Positions 56,458-64,000 of a stretch of 64,000 nucleotides of DNA are shown here, piece after piece. Source of the stretch: Lysobacterales bacterium (GTDB lineage Bacteria; Pseudomonadota; Gammaproteobacteria; Xanthomonadales; Xanthomonadaceae); the NCBI GenBank assembly GCA_014946745.1, contig JADCRD010000001.1:1734427-1798426 (forward strand), written 5' to 3'. Under the pieces are notes generated by a model, which saw nothing but the letters and a program-made list of their open reading frames with translations, was not told the DNA's origin and searched no databases. Positions within the stretch are counted from its first letter, which is position 1, and each line of letters starts with the position of its first letter. The position numbers and the translations under genes were made by a program.

Positions 56458-57330
56458 TTACGAATTGCGCAGGAACGCCAGTGTCTGGCGTCCACTGGTG
56501 CGGGTGAGCTGCGGATGGTTCCAACCGAGGACTTCGCCGGCGCCAAGCACCAGCAAACCGTTTGGACGCAGCAGGCGTGCAAGGCCGTCCAGAAGCTCGC
56601 CGCGGCGTTCCCGGGCGAAGTAGATCAGGACGTTCTGGCAGTAAATGAGATCAAGTTGACGGAGTGGCGCGCGTGTCGCGTGCAGCAGATTGACGCAGGC
56701 GAAACCGATCCGGCGGCGCAGCTTTTCGACCATTCGGAACCCACCGGCCTCGGCCGGCTCAATCGCCGGCTGCTGATAGGGTTCCGGAATCTCGTCGAGC
56801 CGTCGGTTCGGGTACCACGCGGCACGCGCTACGGCCAAGGCGGCCTGGCTGACGTCTGTGGCGGTGATTCCGAAGCGTCGTGGCGGCGACAGATGGATCA
56901 GGGCTTCGTCCAACACCATGGCCAGCGTATAGGCCTCCTCGCCGGTGGAGCACCCCACGCTCAGGGCATGCAGGGACTGGTCGGCAGGAGCTTGCGCCAG
57001 CCAGGTCGGCAGCCACTGATCGCGAATCAGCGACAGCGAGGGCGGGTGCCGGAAGAAGCGAGTCTCGTGAACCGTCAAGTGGTCGACCAGCGACACCCAT
57101 TCCATCTGGCCGCGCGGGCCGGCCATCAGCTCTTCGTAGTAGGCGGCGTAGTCGTTGAATCCGGCCGCCCGCATCCGTCGACGGAGTCCGGTTTCGAGAA
57201 ACGGCTTGCGCTCAGGCGGCACGGTCACACCGGTACGACTTTCCAGCAGACGCACCCAACGCTGGAACTCGGCATCCTCCATTCGGCCGGGTTCCAGGTC
57301 AGGCAGCAGCGAGCTGGTGGCGAAAGCCAT
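56458..57330 (-). CDS. pilK: CheR-type methyltransferase (PilK)
   Basis: CheR enzymes methylate Glu residues of chemoreceptors with S-adenosylmethionine; this one should act on PilJ. The 290-residue protein shows the CheR N-terminal helices (RRRMRAAGFNDYAAYYEEL, HLTVHETRFFRHP), the SAM-binding SVGCSTGEEAYTLAMVL, ATDVSQAALAVAR, and the late LIYCQNVLIYF and LVLGAGEVLG. It sits 12 bp upstream of chpA and 22 bp after pilJ, the PilK position in P. aeruginosa. Confidence 0.9.
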   Translation of the reverse strand: MAFATSSLLPDLEPGRMEDAEFQRWVRLLESRTGVTVPPERKPFLETGLRRRMRAAGFNDYAAYYEELMAGPRGQMEWVSLVDHLTVHETRFFRHPPSLSLIRDQWLPTWLAQAPADQSLHALSVGCSTGEEAYTLAMVLDEALIHLSPPRRFGITATDVSQAALAVARAAWYPNRRLDEIPEPYQQPAIEPAEAGGFRMVEKLRRRIGFACVNLLHATRAPLRQLDLIYCQNVLIYFARERRGELLDGLARLLRPNGLLVLGAGEVLGWNHPQLTRTSGRQTLAFLRNS

Positions 57331-57352
57331 GGTGTGGGCGGCCCTGCTCGCC

Positions 57353-59398
57353 TCAGCCCGGCAGCTTGAAGTCGGCGACCGAGCGGCGCAGGTCGGCGGC
57401 GAGCTGCGCGAGGTTGCCGATCGACTCCGCCGTCTGGCTGGCGCCCATCGAGGTCTGCGTCGTGATCTCCTGAATGACGTTCATCGTCGCCGAGATGTTG
57501 GTCGCCGCAGCGGACTGCTGGCGGGCCGCCTCGGAGATGTTTTGAATCAAGTCCGCCAGGTCGTTCGAGACCTTCTCGATCTCGCCCAGCGCAAGGCCGG
57601 CGTCTTCGGCGAGGCGGGCACCGGCCACCACTTCCGCGGTGGTCTGCTCCATCGAGCTCACCGCTTCGTTGGTGTCGGCCTGAATCGTCTGCACCAGCGT
57701 TTCAATTCGCTTAGTCGCGTTGGCAGAGCGTTCCGCGAGGCGCTGCACTTCGTCGGCCACGACCGCGAAGCCGCGGCCGGCCTCACCGGCCGAGGCCGCC
57801 TGGATCGCCGCGTTCAGCGCCAGAATGTTGGTCTGCTCGGCGATGTCGTTGATCAGTTCGACGATCGAGCCGATTTCCTGCGAGCTCTCACCCAGGCGCT
57901 TAATTCGCTTCGAGGTTTCCTGGATCTGGTCACGGATCGAGTCCATGCCTTGAATCGTCTGGCGCACCACTTCCGCGCCTTTCGCCGCGATCTGCACCGA
58001 GCGCTGCGCAACGTCCGCGGATTCGGCGGAGTTCTTCGAGACCTCGTCGATCGAGACCGCGATCTCATTGATCGCAGCCGACGCGGAGGTGATCTGCTGC
58101 GCCTGATGCTCGGCGGCCTCGGCGAGATGCATCGCGGTCGCCTGCGTCTCCTGGGCGGCGGCGGCAACCTGCACTGCGGTCTCGTTGATCGTGGTGACCA
58201 GGGATCGCAGCGCTTCGACCGCGAAGTTGATCGAGTCCGCGATCGCGCCGGTGATGTCCTCGGTCACGGTCGCGCGGACGGTCAAGTCGCCTTCCGCGAG
58301 CGAACCCATCTCGTCCAGCAAGCGCAGAATCGCCTCCTGGTTACGCTGGTTCAGCTCCTGGGTGACCGAGAAGCGCCGGGCCTGGTCGCGGTAGATGGTG
58401 AGCAGCAGGCCGATCAGGCCGATCACGGCGAGCGCCGCGGCGATGACGCCGATGATCAGGCTGGGGAAGGTGCGCTCACCGGCCATGGCGCTGATACGCG
58501 CGCCGAGGGTACGGGCACGCTGCAGCAGATCTTCGGACTCGCGGAAGATCGTGTCGGACGCTTCCTTGACCTCGAACAGGTCGGTCGCGCCTCCGAGAAT
58601 GGATTCGACGTCCAGGCGAACACCGGAGAACGCCTCGGCAACGCGCGTCAACGCCACTCTGCCGGCGGGAGCTTCAAGACGACGGATACCCTGCTCCGCA
58701 CTGCCGGCGTCGAGGCCATTCAGCACGTTGCCGAACATGGCGTAGTCGCGGGAGAAGCGGTCAGCGGCGGAGGTCGCAGCCGCACCGCCCTGCAGAATCT
58801 GGGTGACGTAGCGAAGCATGCGGTCGGCCAGCACGATCTGCCGGTTGGCGATCGTGATCTGGGTCGGCGCAGCGCCTCCGTCGGTCATTGCGCGGACGAC
58901 TTCGTCCATCTGCCCCTGCAGCTGGGGCACGCTGGCCGAGAAGGCCGACGCCGAGTCGGCGAGGTTCACGATCAGCTCGCGACGGTCGAGGATGCGCGCG
59001 GCGTTCTCGTCGATCCCACTCCAGGCCGCCTGCAGAGCCGCCAGCTCGGTGGCCGCGCTGACGCCGCCCAGCGACTCGGCGAACGAGGGTAGGCCCGTCT
59101 CCGGATCGCCTTCGACCAGCCGGTTGAGATTGCTCTGGATCGATGTGCGGGTGCCTTCGAGTTCACCGAAGGACTCGAGGCCACCGGCCGCCGCTTCCTG
59201 CGCGAACTTGGCGATCTGCTGCGACTGCACCTGGATCGTCGCAACGATATCGCGGGCATCCGCCTCCTGCTGCGCGTAGCGCGTGGAGAAGTAGAAGTTG
59301 ATGCCCAAGAGCAGGATCGCGACCGTGAGGATCAGGATCCAGAAGTTCAGGATGCCGCGTCGTTCCTTGCCGCCGATCGCGCCGATGGTCGTACTCAT
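57353..59398 (-). CDS. pilJ: Methyl-accepting chemoreceptor PilJ
   Basis: The 681-residue inner-membrane receptor senses surface contact or pilin signals and controls ChpA. It has a transmembrane helix at ~18-37 ([19 protein letters not shown]), a periplasmic PilJ-type sensor (~40-305), a second helix (~308-330; [20 protein letters not shown]), a HAMP segment, and the MCP signalling hairpin with the conserved tip [22 protein letters not shown] 59398 is preceded by GAGG at good spacing. The 266-bp gap to pilI (59399-59664) has no gene; a small hairpin, CCGCGCA/TGCGCGG, lies at 59520-59538. Confidence 0.95.
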   Translation of the reverse strand: MSTTIGAIGGKERRGILNFWILILTVAILLLGINFYFSTRYAQQEADARDIVATIQVQSQQIAKFAQEAAAGGLESFGELEGTRTSIQSNLNRLVEGDPETGLPSFAESLGGVSAATELAALQAAWSGIDENAARILDRRELIVNLADSASAFSASVPQLQGQMDEVVRAMTDGGAAPTQITIANRQIVLADRMLRYVTQILQGGAAATSAADRFSRDYAMFGNVLNGLDAGSAEQGIRRLEAPAGRVALTRVAEAFSGVRLDVESILGGATDLFEVKEASDTIFRESEDLLQRARTLGARISAMAGERTFPSLIIGVIAAALAVIGLIGLLLTIYRDQARRFSVTQELNQRNQEAILRLLDEMGSLAEGDLTVRATVTEDITGAIADSINFAVEALRSLVTTINETAVQVAAAAQETQATAMHLAEAAEHQAQQITSASAAINEIAVSIDEVSKNSAESADVAQRSVQIAAKGAEVVRQTIQGMDSIRDQIQETSKRIKRLGESSQEIGSIVELINDIAEQTNILALNAAIQAASAGEAGRGFAVVADEVQRLAERSANATKRIETLVQTIQADTNEAVSSMEQTTAEVVAGARLAEDAGLALGEIEKVSNDLADLIQNISEAARQQSAAATNISATMNVIQEITTQTSMGASQTAESIGNLAQLAADLRRSVADFKLPG

Positions 59399-59664
59399 AT
59401 GGTCCTCGCCCCAGAAAACCCGGCTCGCGGTGCATCCCGCACCCCGCAGCCACCACCCCCGCTGCAGCACCCGCTGCCCCGGAGATCTGCGAGGCGGGCC
59501 CGAGCCCACCTCGCAACGACCGCGCAGTCCTTGCGCGGCCCCTGTTTTACCGCCGCGGCAGGCTCAGGCTCGAACCGCCGCTTCCAAAACTCACCTGCTT
59601 CTTGCGCCGACCGCACATGCCGCCTGATCGCGTGCCCAGCACCGCGTCTGCTCTCGCATACCGC

Positions 59665-60216
59665 TCAGGCGGTAGCGGCCTGGCGGAACTCGGTGGTCCG
59701 AACCAACCTTGCCATGTCGAATACTTTCCAGACCGTCTCGCCCAGGGCATACGCTTCAGTGACGAAGGCCGAATAGCGGCCGTCCGCATCCTCTCCCAGG
59801 GGGACGCGCTGCGCGTCGGAAAAATTGCGCTGGCCAAACAGCTCGTCGATCAGCACCGCGACGTTGCCGCCGGGTTGCTTGATGACCAGGGCGCGCGTCT
59901 TCTCGTGCACCACGGTGCGTTCGCCTTCGAGGAACTGCTTGAGGTCGGCGACCGGCAGCAGCGTGCCGCGGACGTTCGCGACCCCGAGCAGCCAGGACTG
60001 CGATCCCGGGACCGGCGTGGGCGTCGGCAACGTCAGCAGTTCGGCAATATCGGAAATCGCGGAGACCAGCATGTGGCTGCCCAGCCGGTAGCCCAGCCCG
60101 CGCCAGGCGCCCGCCGCGTCGACCTGCTCAGGCACACCGGCAACGTGCGACAGGCTGCGCGCTTCGAAGTCGGCGAGCACCGCGAACGGGTCACGCAGGC
60201 CGGCCGGCGCGCTCAT
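59665..60216 (-). CDS. pilI: CheW-like adaptor PilI
   Basis: The 183-residue protein is a CheW domain with a short N-terminal extension: WRGLGYRLGSHMLVSAISDIAELL, WLLGVANVRGTLLPVADLKQFL and NVAVLIDELFG. It links PilJ to ChpA. ATG 60216 overlaps the pilH stop codon by 4 bp, so translation is coupled. Order and spacing match pilGHIJ of Pseudomonas and Xanthomonas. Confidence 0.93.
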   Translation of the reverse strand: MSAPAGLRDPFAVLADFEARSLSHVAGVPEQVDAAGAWRGLGYRLGSHMLVSAISDIAELLTLPTPTPVPGSQSWLLGVANVRGTLLPVADLKQFLEGERTVVHEKTRALVIKQPGGNVAVLIDELFGQRNFSDAQRVPLGEDADGRYSAFVTEAYALGETVWKVFDMARLVRTTEFRQAATA

Positions 60217-60596
60217 GCGCGTGCCCCCGGGGCGGTGCCGATGAGGGCATGGATACGACCCAACAGGTCGGCTTCCGCTGGCGGCTTGACCACATAGTCC
60301 TTGGCGCCCTGGCGCAAACCCCAAACGCGGTCGGTTTCCATGCCTTTGGTGCTGACGATGATGATCGGAATGTGTTGCGTCTTCGGCGAGCGCGACAGCG
60401 AGCGAGTCGCCTGGAATCCGCTGATGCCGGGCAGGATCACATCCATGAGGATCAGATCAGGCTGCTCGGCCTCAGCCGCGCTGATGCCCTCTTCGGCACT
60501 GCCAACCGCGCGCACGGTGTGGCCGCCGCGCTCAAGCATCTGGCTGAACACGCGCGTGTCGGTGGGTGAGTCTTCGATGATGAGAATTCGTGCCAT
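60213..60596 (-). CDS. pilH: Response regulator PilH
   Basis: A 127-residue single-domain CheY-like receiver: ILIIEDSPTDTRVF (acidic pocket), the phospho-acceptor Asp in LILMDVILPGISGFQ, VSTKG (Thr), and YVVKP (Lys). In P. aeruginosa PilH is associated with pilus retraction and acts as a counterpart or phosphate sink to PilG. ATG 60596 (MARILIIEDS) is used; a TTG two codons upstream is less likely. Confidence 0.93.
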   Translation of the reverse strand: MARILIIEDSPTDTRVFSQMLERGGHTVRAVGSAEEGISAAEAEQPDLILMDVILPGISGFQATRSLSRSPKTQHIPIIIVSTKGMETDRVWGLRQGAKDYVVKPPAEADLLGRIHALIGTAPGARA

Positions 60597-60636
60597 GTGC
60601 AAAGCGCCCCCTGAAGGCCTTGCGGGTGGGTCGTAA

Positions 60637-61038
60637 TCAGCCGCGGCCGACGTGGCGCCGGATCGCCGACAGCAATTCGTCGCGGGTGAACGGCTTGGTC
60701 AGGTACTCCTCGGAGCCGACGATGCGTCCCTTCGCCTTGTCGAACAGGCCGTCCTTTGACGACAGCATGATCACCGGGGTGGCGCGGAACACCTGATTGT
60801 TCTTGATCAAGGCGCAGGTCTGATAGCCGTCAAGCCGCGGCATCATGATGTCGACAAAGATCACTTGCGGATGATGGTCCGCAATCTTGGCAAGGGCCTC
60901 AAATCCGTCCGTGGCGGTGACCACATCGCAGCCTTCCTTCTTCAGCAGGGTCTCTGCCGTCCGGCGGATCGTCTTCGAGTCGTCGATGACCATCACCTTC
61001 AGGCCTTCCAGGCCGGCCGAACCTTGGTTCTCTTCCAT
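60637..61038 (-). CDS. pilG: Response regulator PilG
   Basis: A 133-residue CheY-like receiver: VMVIDDSKTIRRTAETLL, phospho-Asp in VIFVDIMMPRLDGYQ, MLSSKDG and YLTKPFTRDEL. PilG promotes pilus extension in P. aeruginosa. Two ATG codons are close (61044, 61038); the second is chosen because GGGGA lies 7 bases upstream of it. It is the first gene of the pil-chp block and is transcribed away from gshB. The 40-bp gap to pilH is unremarkable. Confidence 0.93.
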   Translation of the reverse strand: MEENQGSAGLEGLKVMVIDDSKTIRRTAETLLKKEGCDVVTATDGFEALAKIADHHPQVIFVDIMMPRLDGYQTCALIKNNQVFRATPVIMLSSKDGLFDKAKGRIVGSEEYLTKPFTRDELLSAIRRHVGRG

Positions 61039-61458
61039 TCGCATTCCCCACAGGGCGCTGGCCCATCTGCGGCCGCGCGATCCGAAGCTATATCCCAGCC
61101 GTCGCCGGAACTGTCAAGCAAAGCCTGTTCCACGACACCGGCGCGCTCCCCTGCAGCGGCCTATGCGTTTGATTCGAGGCCGGCGTGAGCTTCGCTGAAG
61201 CCCGCCCCGACTCCGCCCGGCCGCGCAGGACGCGGTCGGGCGGCTGCTAGTATAGCCAGCGTTCATGCGGCCCCGACGGGTTCCGCGATGGTTCGCTGTT
61301 CGTGCCAGCAAAGCGTCGAACAGCACACGCTTTCTGGCCCGGCAACCTGACCCTCCGTGTCAGAGATGCCGTCAGAAGCCGCTGACATCGGGCCGCGCCC
61401 TGCGCCGTCGACGACCGGTTTGGGCCGGAGCCACCAGTTAAAGGAGATGATTGAGGCG
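61039..61458. other. Divergent intergenic region between pilG and gshB
   Basis: A 420-bp gap that should hold the promoters of both the pil-chp block and gshB. TAGTAT at 61248-61253 is a reasonable -10 for gshB, giving a leader of ~200 bases. No clear pilG promoter was found. The frame of gshB is open from 61357, but the added residues are not family-like. Confidence 0.5.
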
Positions 61459-62400
61459 ATGGATATCGCGATGGTCATGGACCCCATCGAAGGGATCCGC
61501 ATCAAGAAGGACTCGAGCTTCGCGATGCTGCTTGAGGCCCAGCGGCGCGGCCACCGGCTGCACTACGCCACCAGCGGCGACCTCGCGATTGAGCGCGGAC
61601 AGGCCCAAGGCCGCCTCGCGCCTCTGCGGGTGTTCGACCAGCCGGACCGCTGGTTCGAGAAGGGCGAAGCGCACTGGCGGCCCTTGGCGGACATGCAGGC
61701 CATCCTGATGCGCCGCGACCCGCCGTTTGACAGCCAGTACCTGTATGACACCCAGGTGCTGAGCTTGGCCCAGGCCGAAGGTACGCTGGTCGTGAATGAC
61801 CCGCAGGGCCTGCGCGACATGAACGAGAAGCTGTTCGCCCTGCACTTTCCCCACTGCATTCCCGCTTCGCGGGTCTCACGCGACCCGCGCCATCTGCGTG
61901 AGTTCATCGAATCCGAGCGCGACTGCGTGCTGAAGCCGCTGGACGGCATGGGCGGCCGCTCGATCTTCCGCGCACGCGCAGGCGACGACAACCTCAAGGT
62001 GATCCTTGAAACCCTGACCCAGGGCGGCAGCCAACTGGCCCTGGTCCAGCGCTACCTGCCGGAAATTCGCCAGGGCGACAAGCGCATTCTGCTGGTCGAC
62101 GGCGAGGCCGTGCCCTATGCGCTGGCGCGGATTCCCGCGGACGACGACTTCCGCGGCAACCTCGCCGCCGGCGGCCGCGGTGAGGGGCGGCCCCTGACCG
62201 AGCGCGACCGCTGGATCGCCGCCCAGGTGGGCCCCGAACTCAAGCGCCGCGGAATGCTGTTTGTCGGCCTCGACGTGATCGGCGACTGGCTGACCGAAGT
62301 CAACGTCACCAGCCCGACCTGTATCCGCGAACTGGACGCTCAGTTCGGCATCAACATCGCCGGCCTGCTGTTCGACGCCATCGAGGCCCGCTTGCGGTGA
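61459..62400 (+). CDS. gshB: Glutathione synthetase
   Basis: GshB joins gamma-glutamylcysteine and glycine with ATP. The 313-residue protein matches the family in length (~316) and motifs: VMDPIEGIRIKKDSSFAMLLEAQRRGH, LMRRDPPFD, VNDPQGLRDMNEKL, VLKPLDGMGGRSIF, GDKRILLVDGE, RGNLAAGGRGEGRPL, and LDVIGDWLTEVNVTSPTC. ATG 61459 gives the conserved start; AAGGAG lies 12 bases upstream and GAGG closer. Its stop overlaps the GTG of the tonB-like gene (GTGA). Confidence 0.96.
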   Translation: MDIAMVMDPIEGIRIKKDSSFAMLLEAQRRGHRLHYATSGDLAIERGQAQGRLAPLRVFDQPDRWFEKGEAHWRPLADMQAILMRRDPPFDSQYLYDTQVLSLAQAEGTLVVNDPQGLRDMNEKLFALHFPHCIPASRVSRDPRHLREFIESERDCVLKPLDGMGGRSIFRARAGDDNLKVILETLTQGGSQLALVQRYLPEIRQGDKRILLVDGEAVPYALARIPADDDFRGNLAAGGRGEGRPLTERDRWIAAQVGPELKRRGMLFVGLDVIGDWLTEVNVTSPTCIRELDAQFGINIAGLLFDAIEARLR

Positions 62401-63275
62401 CACAGGCAGACAAGGACAACGTCGTCGCGGTCGGCGACGGCGATCGCTTGGGTGCAACCCTGGTGTTCTCGCTGATCGCTCATGCCGTGCTCGCGCTCGG
62501 TATCGGCTTCACTGTCGACAACCCCGCCCCGCTTCGCCCCACGCTCGATGTGATCCTCACCCAGACCCGCAGCGAGCAGCGACCCGAGGACCCGGACTTC
62601 CTGGCGCAGAGCAGCCAGCAGGGGGGCGGAGAGTCGGACAAGGTCGAGCGGCCAAGCGAGCCCGTGTCGTCGCCCGTACCCAAATCACGCCCGGGGCTGG
62701 CACCCGTTCCCGCCAGTCCTGCGGCGCCGCCGCCCCAGCCCGAGCGCACCCAGCAGGTGGTCAGCGCAGAGGCGCCGGCGGAGCAGCAGGCGCCTGATGC
62801 CGAGCGCGTCCCCACCCCAGACACGCCACTGCCCAGCGCGCGACACCTGCTGGAGCAAAGCATGGAGATGGCTCGCCTGGCCGCCGAGATCGAGCGCGAC
62901 AGCCAGTCGTATGCCAAGCGTCCACGCCGCAAATTCATCTCCGCAAACACCGCCGAATACGAGTTCGCGGCGTACATGCGGTCCTGGGTGCAGCGGGTCG
63001 AGCGCATCGGCAACCTCAACTACCCGGATGAAGCGCGTCGACGCAACCTGTTCGGACAGCTGCTGATGACGGTGGCCGTGCGCCGCGACGGCAGCATCGA
63101 GCGCATCGACATCATCCGCTCCAGCGGCTATCCCGTGCTGGACGAGGCGGCATTGCGAATCGTCCGTCTGGGCGAACCCTATCCGCCCCTGCCCGAGACC
63201 AAGGAAGACATCGAGATCCTGCACATCACCCGCACCTGGGAGTTCCAGCCGGGCAACGTGCTGCGCAACCGCTGA
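62397..63275 (+). CDS. TonB-family energy transducer protein
   Basis: The 292-residue protein has one N-terminal transmembrane helix (~19-41; LGATLVFSLIAHAVLALGIGF), a Pro/Ser/Gln-rich periplasmic spacer (~70-145), and a C-terminal TonB domain: VERIGNLNYPDEARRRN, GQLLMTVAVRRDGSI, SSGYPVLDEAALRIVRL. TonB proteins transmit proton-motive force to outer-membrane receptors. The GTG start overlaps the gshB stop by 4 bp, the arrangement known from xanthomonads. exbB/exbD are not nearby, so whether it serves iron transport, pili or another system is unclear. Confidence 0.88.
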   Translation: MTQADKDNVVAVGDGDRLGATLVFSLIAHAVLALGIGFTVDNPAPLRPTLDVILTQTRSEQRPEDPDFLAQSSQQGGGESDKVERPSEPVSSPVPKSRPGLAPVPASPAAPPPQPERTQQVVSAEAPAEQQAPDAERVPTPDTPLPSARHLLEQSMEMARLAAEIERDSQSYAKRPRRKFISANTAEYEFAAYMRSWVQRVERIGNLNYPDEARRRNLFGQLLMTVAVRRDGSIERIDIIRSSGYPVLDEAALRIVRLGEPYPPLPETKEDIEILHITRTWEFQPGNVLRNR

Positions 63276-63316
63276 CCCGCTGGCGAATTCTGCGCGGGGC
63301 GGCAGAAGCGCCCTGC

Positions 63317-63322
63317 TAGAAT
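63317..63322 (+). promoter_or_regulatory. Candidate -10 element for a leaderless yqgE transcript
   Basis: TAGAAT lies at positions -12 to -7 relative to the ATG at 63329, so transcription would begin at the start codon. No clear -35 and no ribosome-binding site are seen upstream of the ATG, consistent with a leaderless message. Confidence 0.5.
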
Positions 63323-63328
63323 CGCGGC

Positions 63329-63898
63329 ATGTCTTCGCCCCCCAGCTCTCTGAGCAACCAGCTGCTGATCGCCCTGCCCCGGCTGGACGACCCGAACTTC
63401 GCGCGCACGGTCACCTTGATCTGTCGTCATGACGAGGAAGGCGCGATGGGCGTCACCCTGAATCGCGCCTCGGATTACCACATGGCCGAGGTGCTCTCCC
63501 AGCTGGGCCTGGACGATCGCACCGGACACCTCGGCGCACGTGAGGTGCTGAGCGGCGGCCCGGTGCATCCCGAGCGCGGCTTCGTCCTGCACTCCGAGGA
63601 TGGCCGCGAGTGGGACTCCAGCTTCCGCGTCTCGGAGCACGTCAGGCTGACGACCTCGCGTGACGTGCTGGCCGCCATGGCCGCGGGCAAGGGCCCGGCC
63701 AAGGCCCTGCTCGCGCTGGGCTGCGCCGGCTGGGGGCCCGGGCAGCTGGAGGAAGAGCTGGCCGCCAACGCCTGGCTCACCGCGCCGGCCGACGCTTCCA
63801 TCCTGTTCGATCTGCCGCTGGAGCAGCGCTGGAACCGCGCCGCTGCCCTGCTCGGCGTCGACCTGCGGCTCTTGACCGACTATTCGGGGCGGGCATGA
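63329..63898 (+). CDS. yqgE: YqgE/AlgH family protein
   Basis: The 189-residue protein matches YqgE/Alg[75 protein letters not shown], and a final [12 protein letters not shown]. AlgH was first described as an alginate regulator in Pseudomonas, but the molecular function is unknown. Its stop codon overlaps the ruvX start (ATGA), a conserved pairing in gammaproteobacteria. Confidence 0.95.
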   Translation: MSSPPSSLSNQLLIALPRLDDPNFARTVTLICRHDEEGAMGVTLNRASDYHMAEVLSQLGLDDRTGHLGAREVLSGGPVHPERGFVLHSEDGREWDSSFRVSEHVRLTTSRDVLAAMAAGKGPAKALLALGCAGWGPGQLEEELAANAWLTAPADASILFDLPLEQRWNRAAALLGVDLRLLTDYSGRA

Positions 63899-64000
63899 CG
63901 GCTGGCGATTCGCCAGCCCCGCTCTGCGTGCTCGGATTCGATGTCGGCGCTCGCCGTACCGGCGTCGCGGTCGGCAACACCCTGTCGATGACTGCGCGGG
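63895..64000 (+). CDS. ruvX: RuvX/YqgF Holliday-junction resolvase-like protein (3' end outside window)
   Basis: The first 35 residues are present. [19 protein letters not shown] is the conserved RNase-H-fold N-terminus of YqgF, with the first catalytic Asp. YqgF is needed for 16S rRNA maturation and has been proposed as a Holliday-junction resolvase. It starts within the yqgE stop codon. The rest of the gene lies beyond the window. Confidence 0.9.
   Translation, partial: MTAGDSPAPLCVLGFDVGARRTGVAVGNTLSMTAR

Noticed and set aside
54433-57369. 978-codon open frame opposite chpA, cheR and the end of pilJ
   Set aside because: It runs across three recognised genes on the other strand, which no real single gene would do here, and shows no family motif.

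Overview
The window comes from the chromosome of a GC-rich gammaproteobacterium, most likely in the Xanthomonadales/Lysobacterales. Four things point there: the pilG-pilH-pilI-pilJ-cheR-chpA-chpB-chpC block next to gshB-tonB-yqgE-ruvX; a tmRNA tag reading ANDDNYALAA; Gln at the GyrA position equivalent to E. coli Ser83; and palindromic REP-like elements typical of this order. The genus cannot be fixed from sequence alone. No IS element, phage gene, tRNA or CRISPR array was found.

Layout. 1-5.4 kb: the end of an M28 peptidase gene, a TrmY-like SPOUT methyltransferase, a membrane-anchored AraC-type regulator opposite a DUF2306 membrane protein, a YhhY/AaaT-like acetyltransferase and a degenerate EAL-HDOD protein. 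5.5-14.7 kb: acnB, a REP-rich gap, a DUF1318 lipoprotein, an overlapping membrane-protein/methyltransferase pair and gyrA. 14.8-19.3 kb: four overlapping minus-strand genes (two GT-C-like membrane proteins, GtrA, GtrB-like GT2) that look like a polyprenyl-linked glycan-modification operon. 19.4-26.7 kb: mtnA, a protein with a basic tail, an AbgT-family transporter and a large secreted M14 metallopeptidase. 26.7-27.7 kb is gene-free and rich in hairpins.

27.7-35.0 kb is the most distinctive part: three secreted, multimodular proteins in a row. The first is a GH16 endo-beta-glucanase. The second joins the same carbohydrate-binding modules, through poly-serine linkers, to a di-haem oxidoreductase (DUF1111/DHOR). 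The third is a GH5 glucanase with two CBM6 modules. Together they look like a beta-glucan-degrading set that includes a substrate-targeted redox enzyme. The N-terminal modules of the first two genes are a recent DNA duplication. ssrA (tmRNA) follows directly.

35.6-45.6 kb: hutG, a DadA-like dehydrogenase, a TraB/GumN protein, a DUF1684 lipoprotein, mutL, and a TonB-dependent receptor divergent from glucokinase. 45.8-61.0 kb: a complete Pil-Chp chemosensory system for type IV pilus/twitching control, read right to left as pilG, pilH, pilI, pilJ, cheR/pilK, chpA (2513 codons, with long acidic linkers), chpB and chpC. 61.4-64.0 kb: gshB-tonB, then yqgE-ruvX, the last cut by the window edge.

Many long frames opposite real genes were treated as GC-driven artefacts. 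Function calls rest on motif and family recognition by eye; no database search was run.
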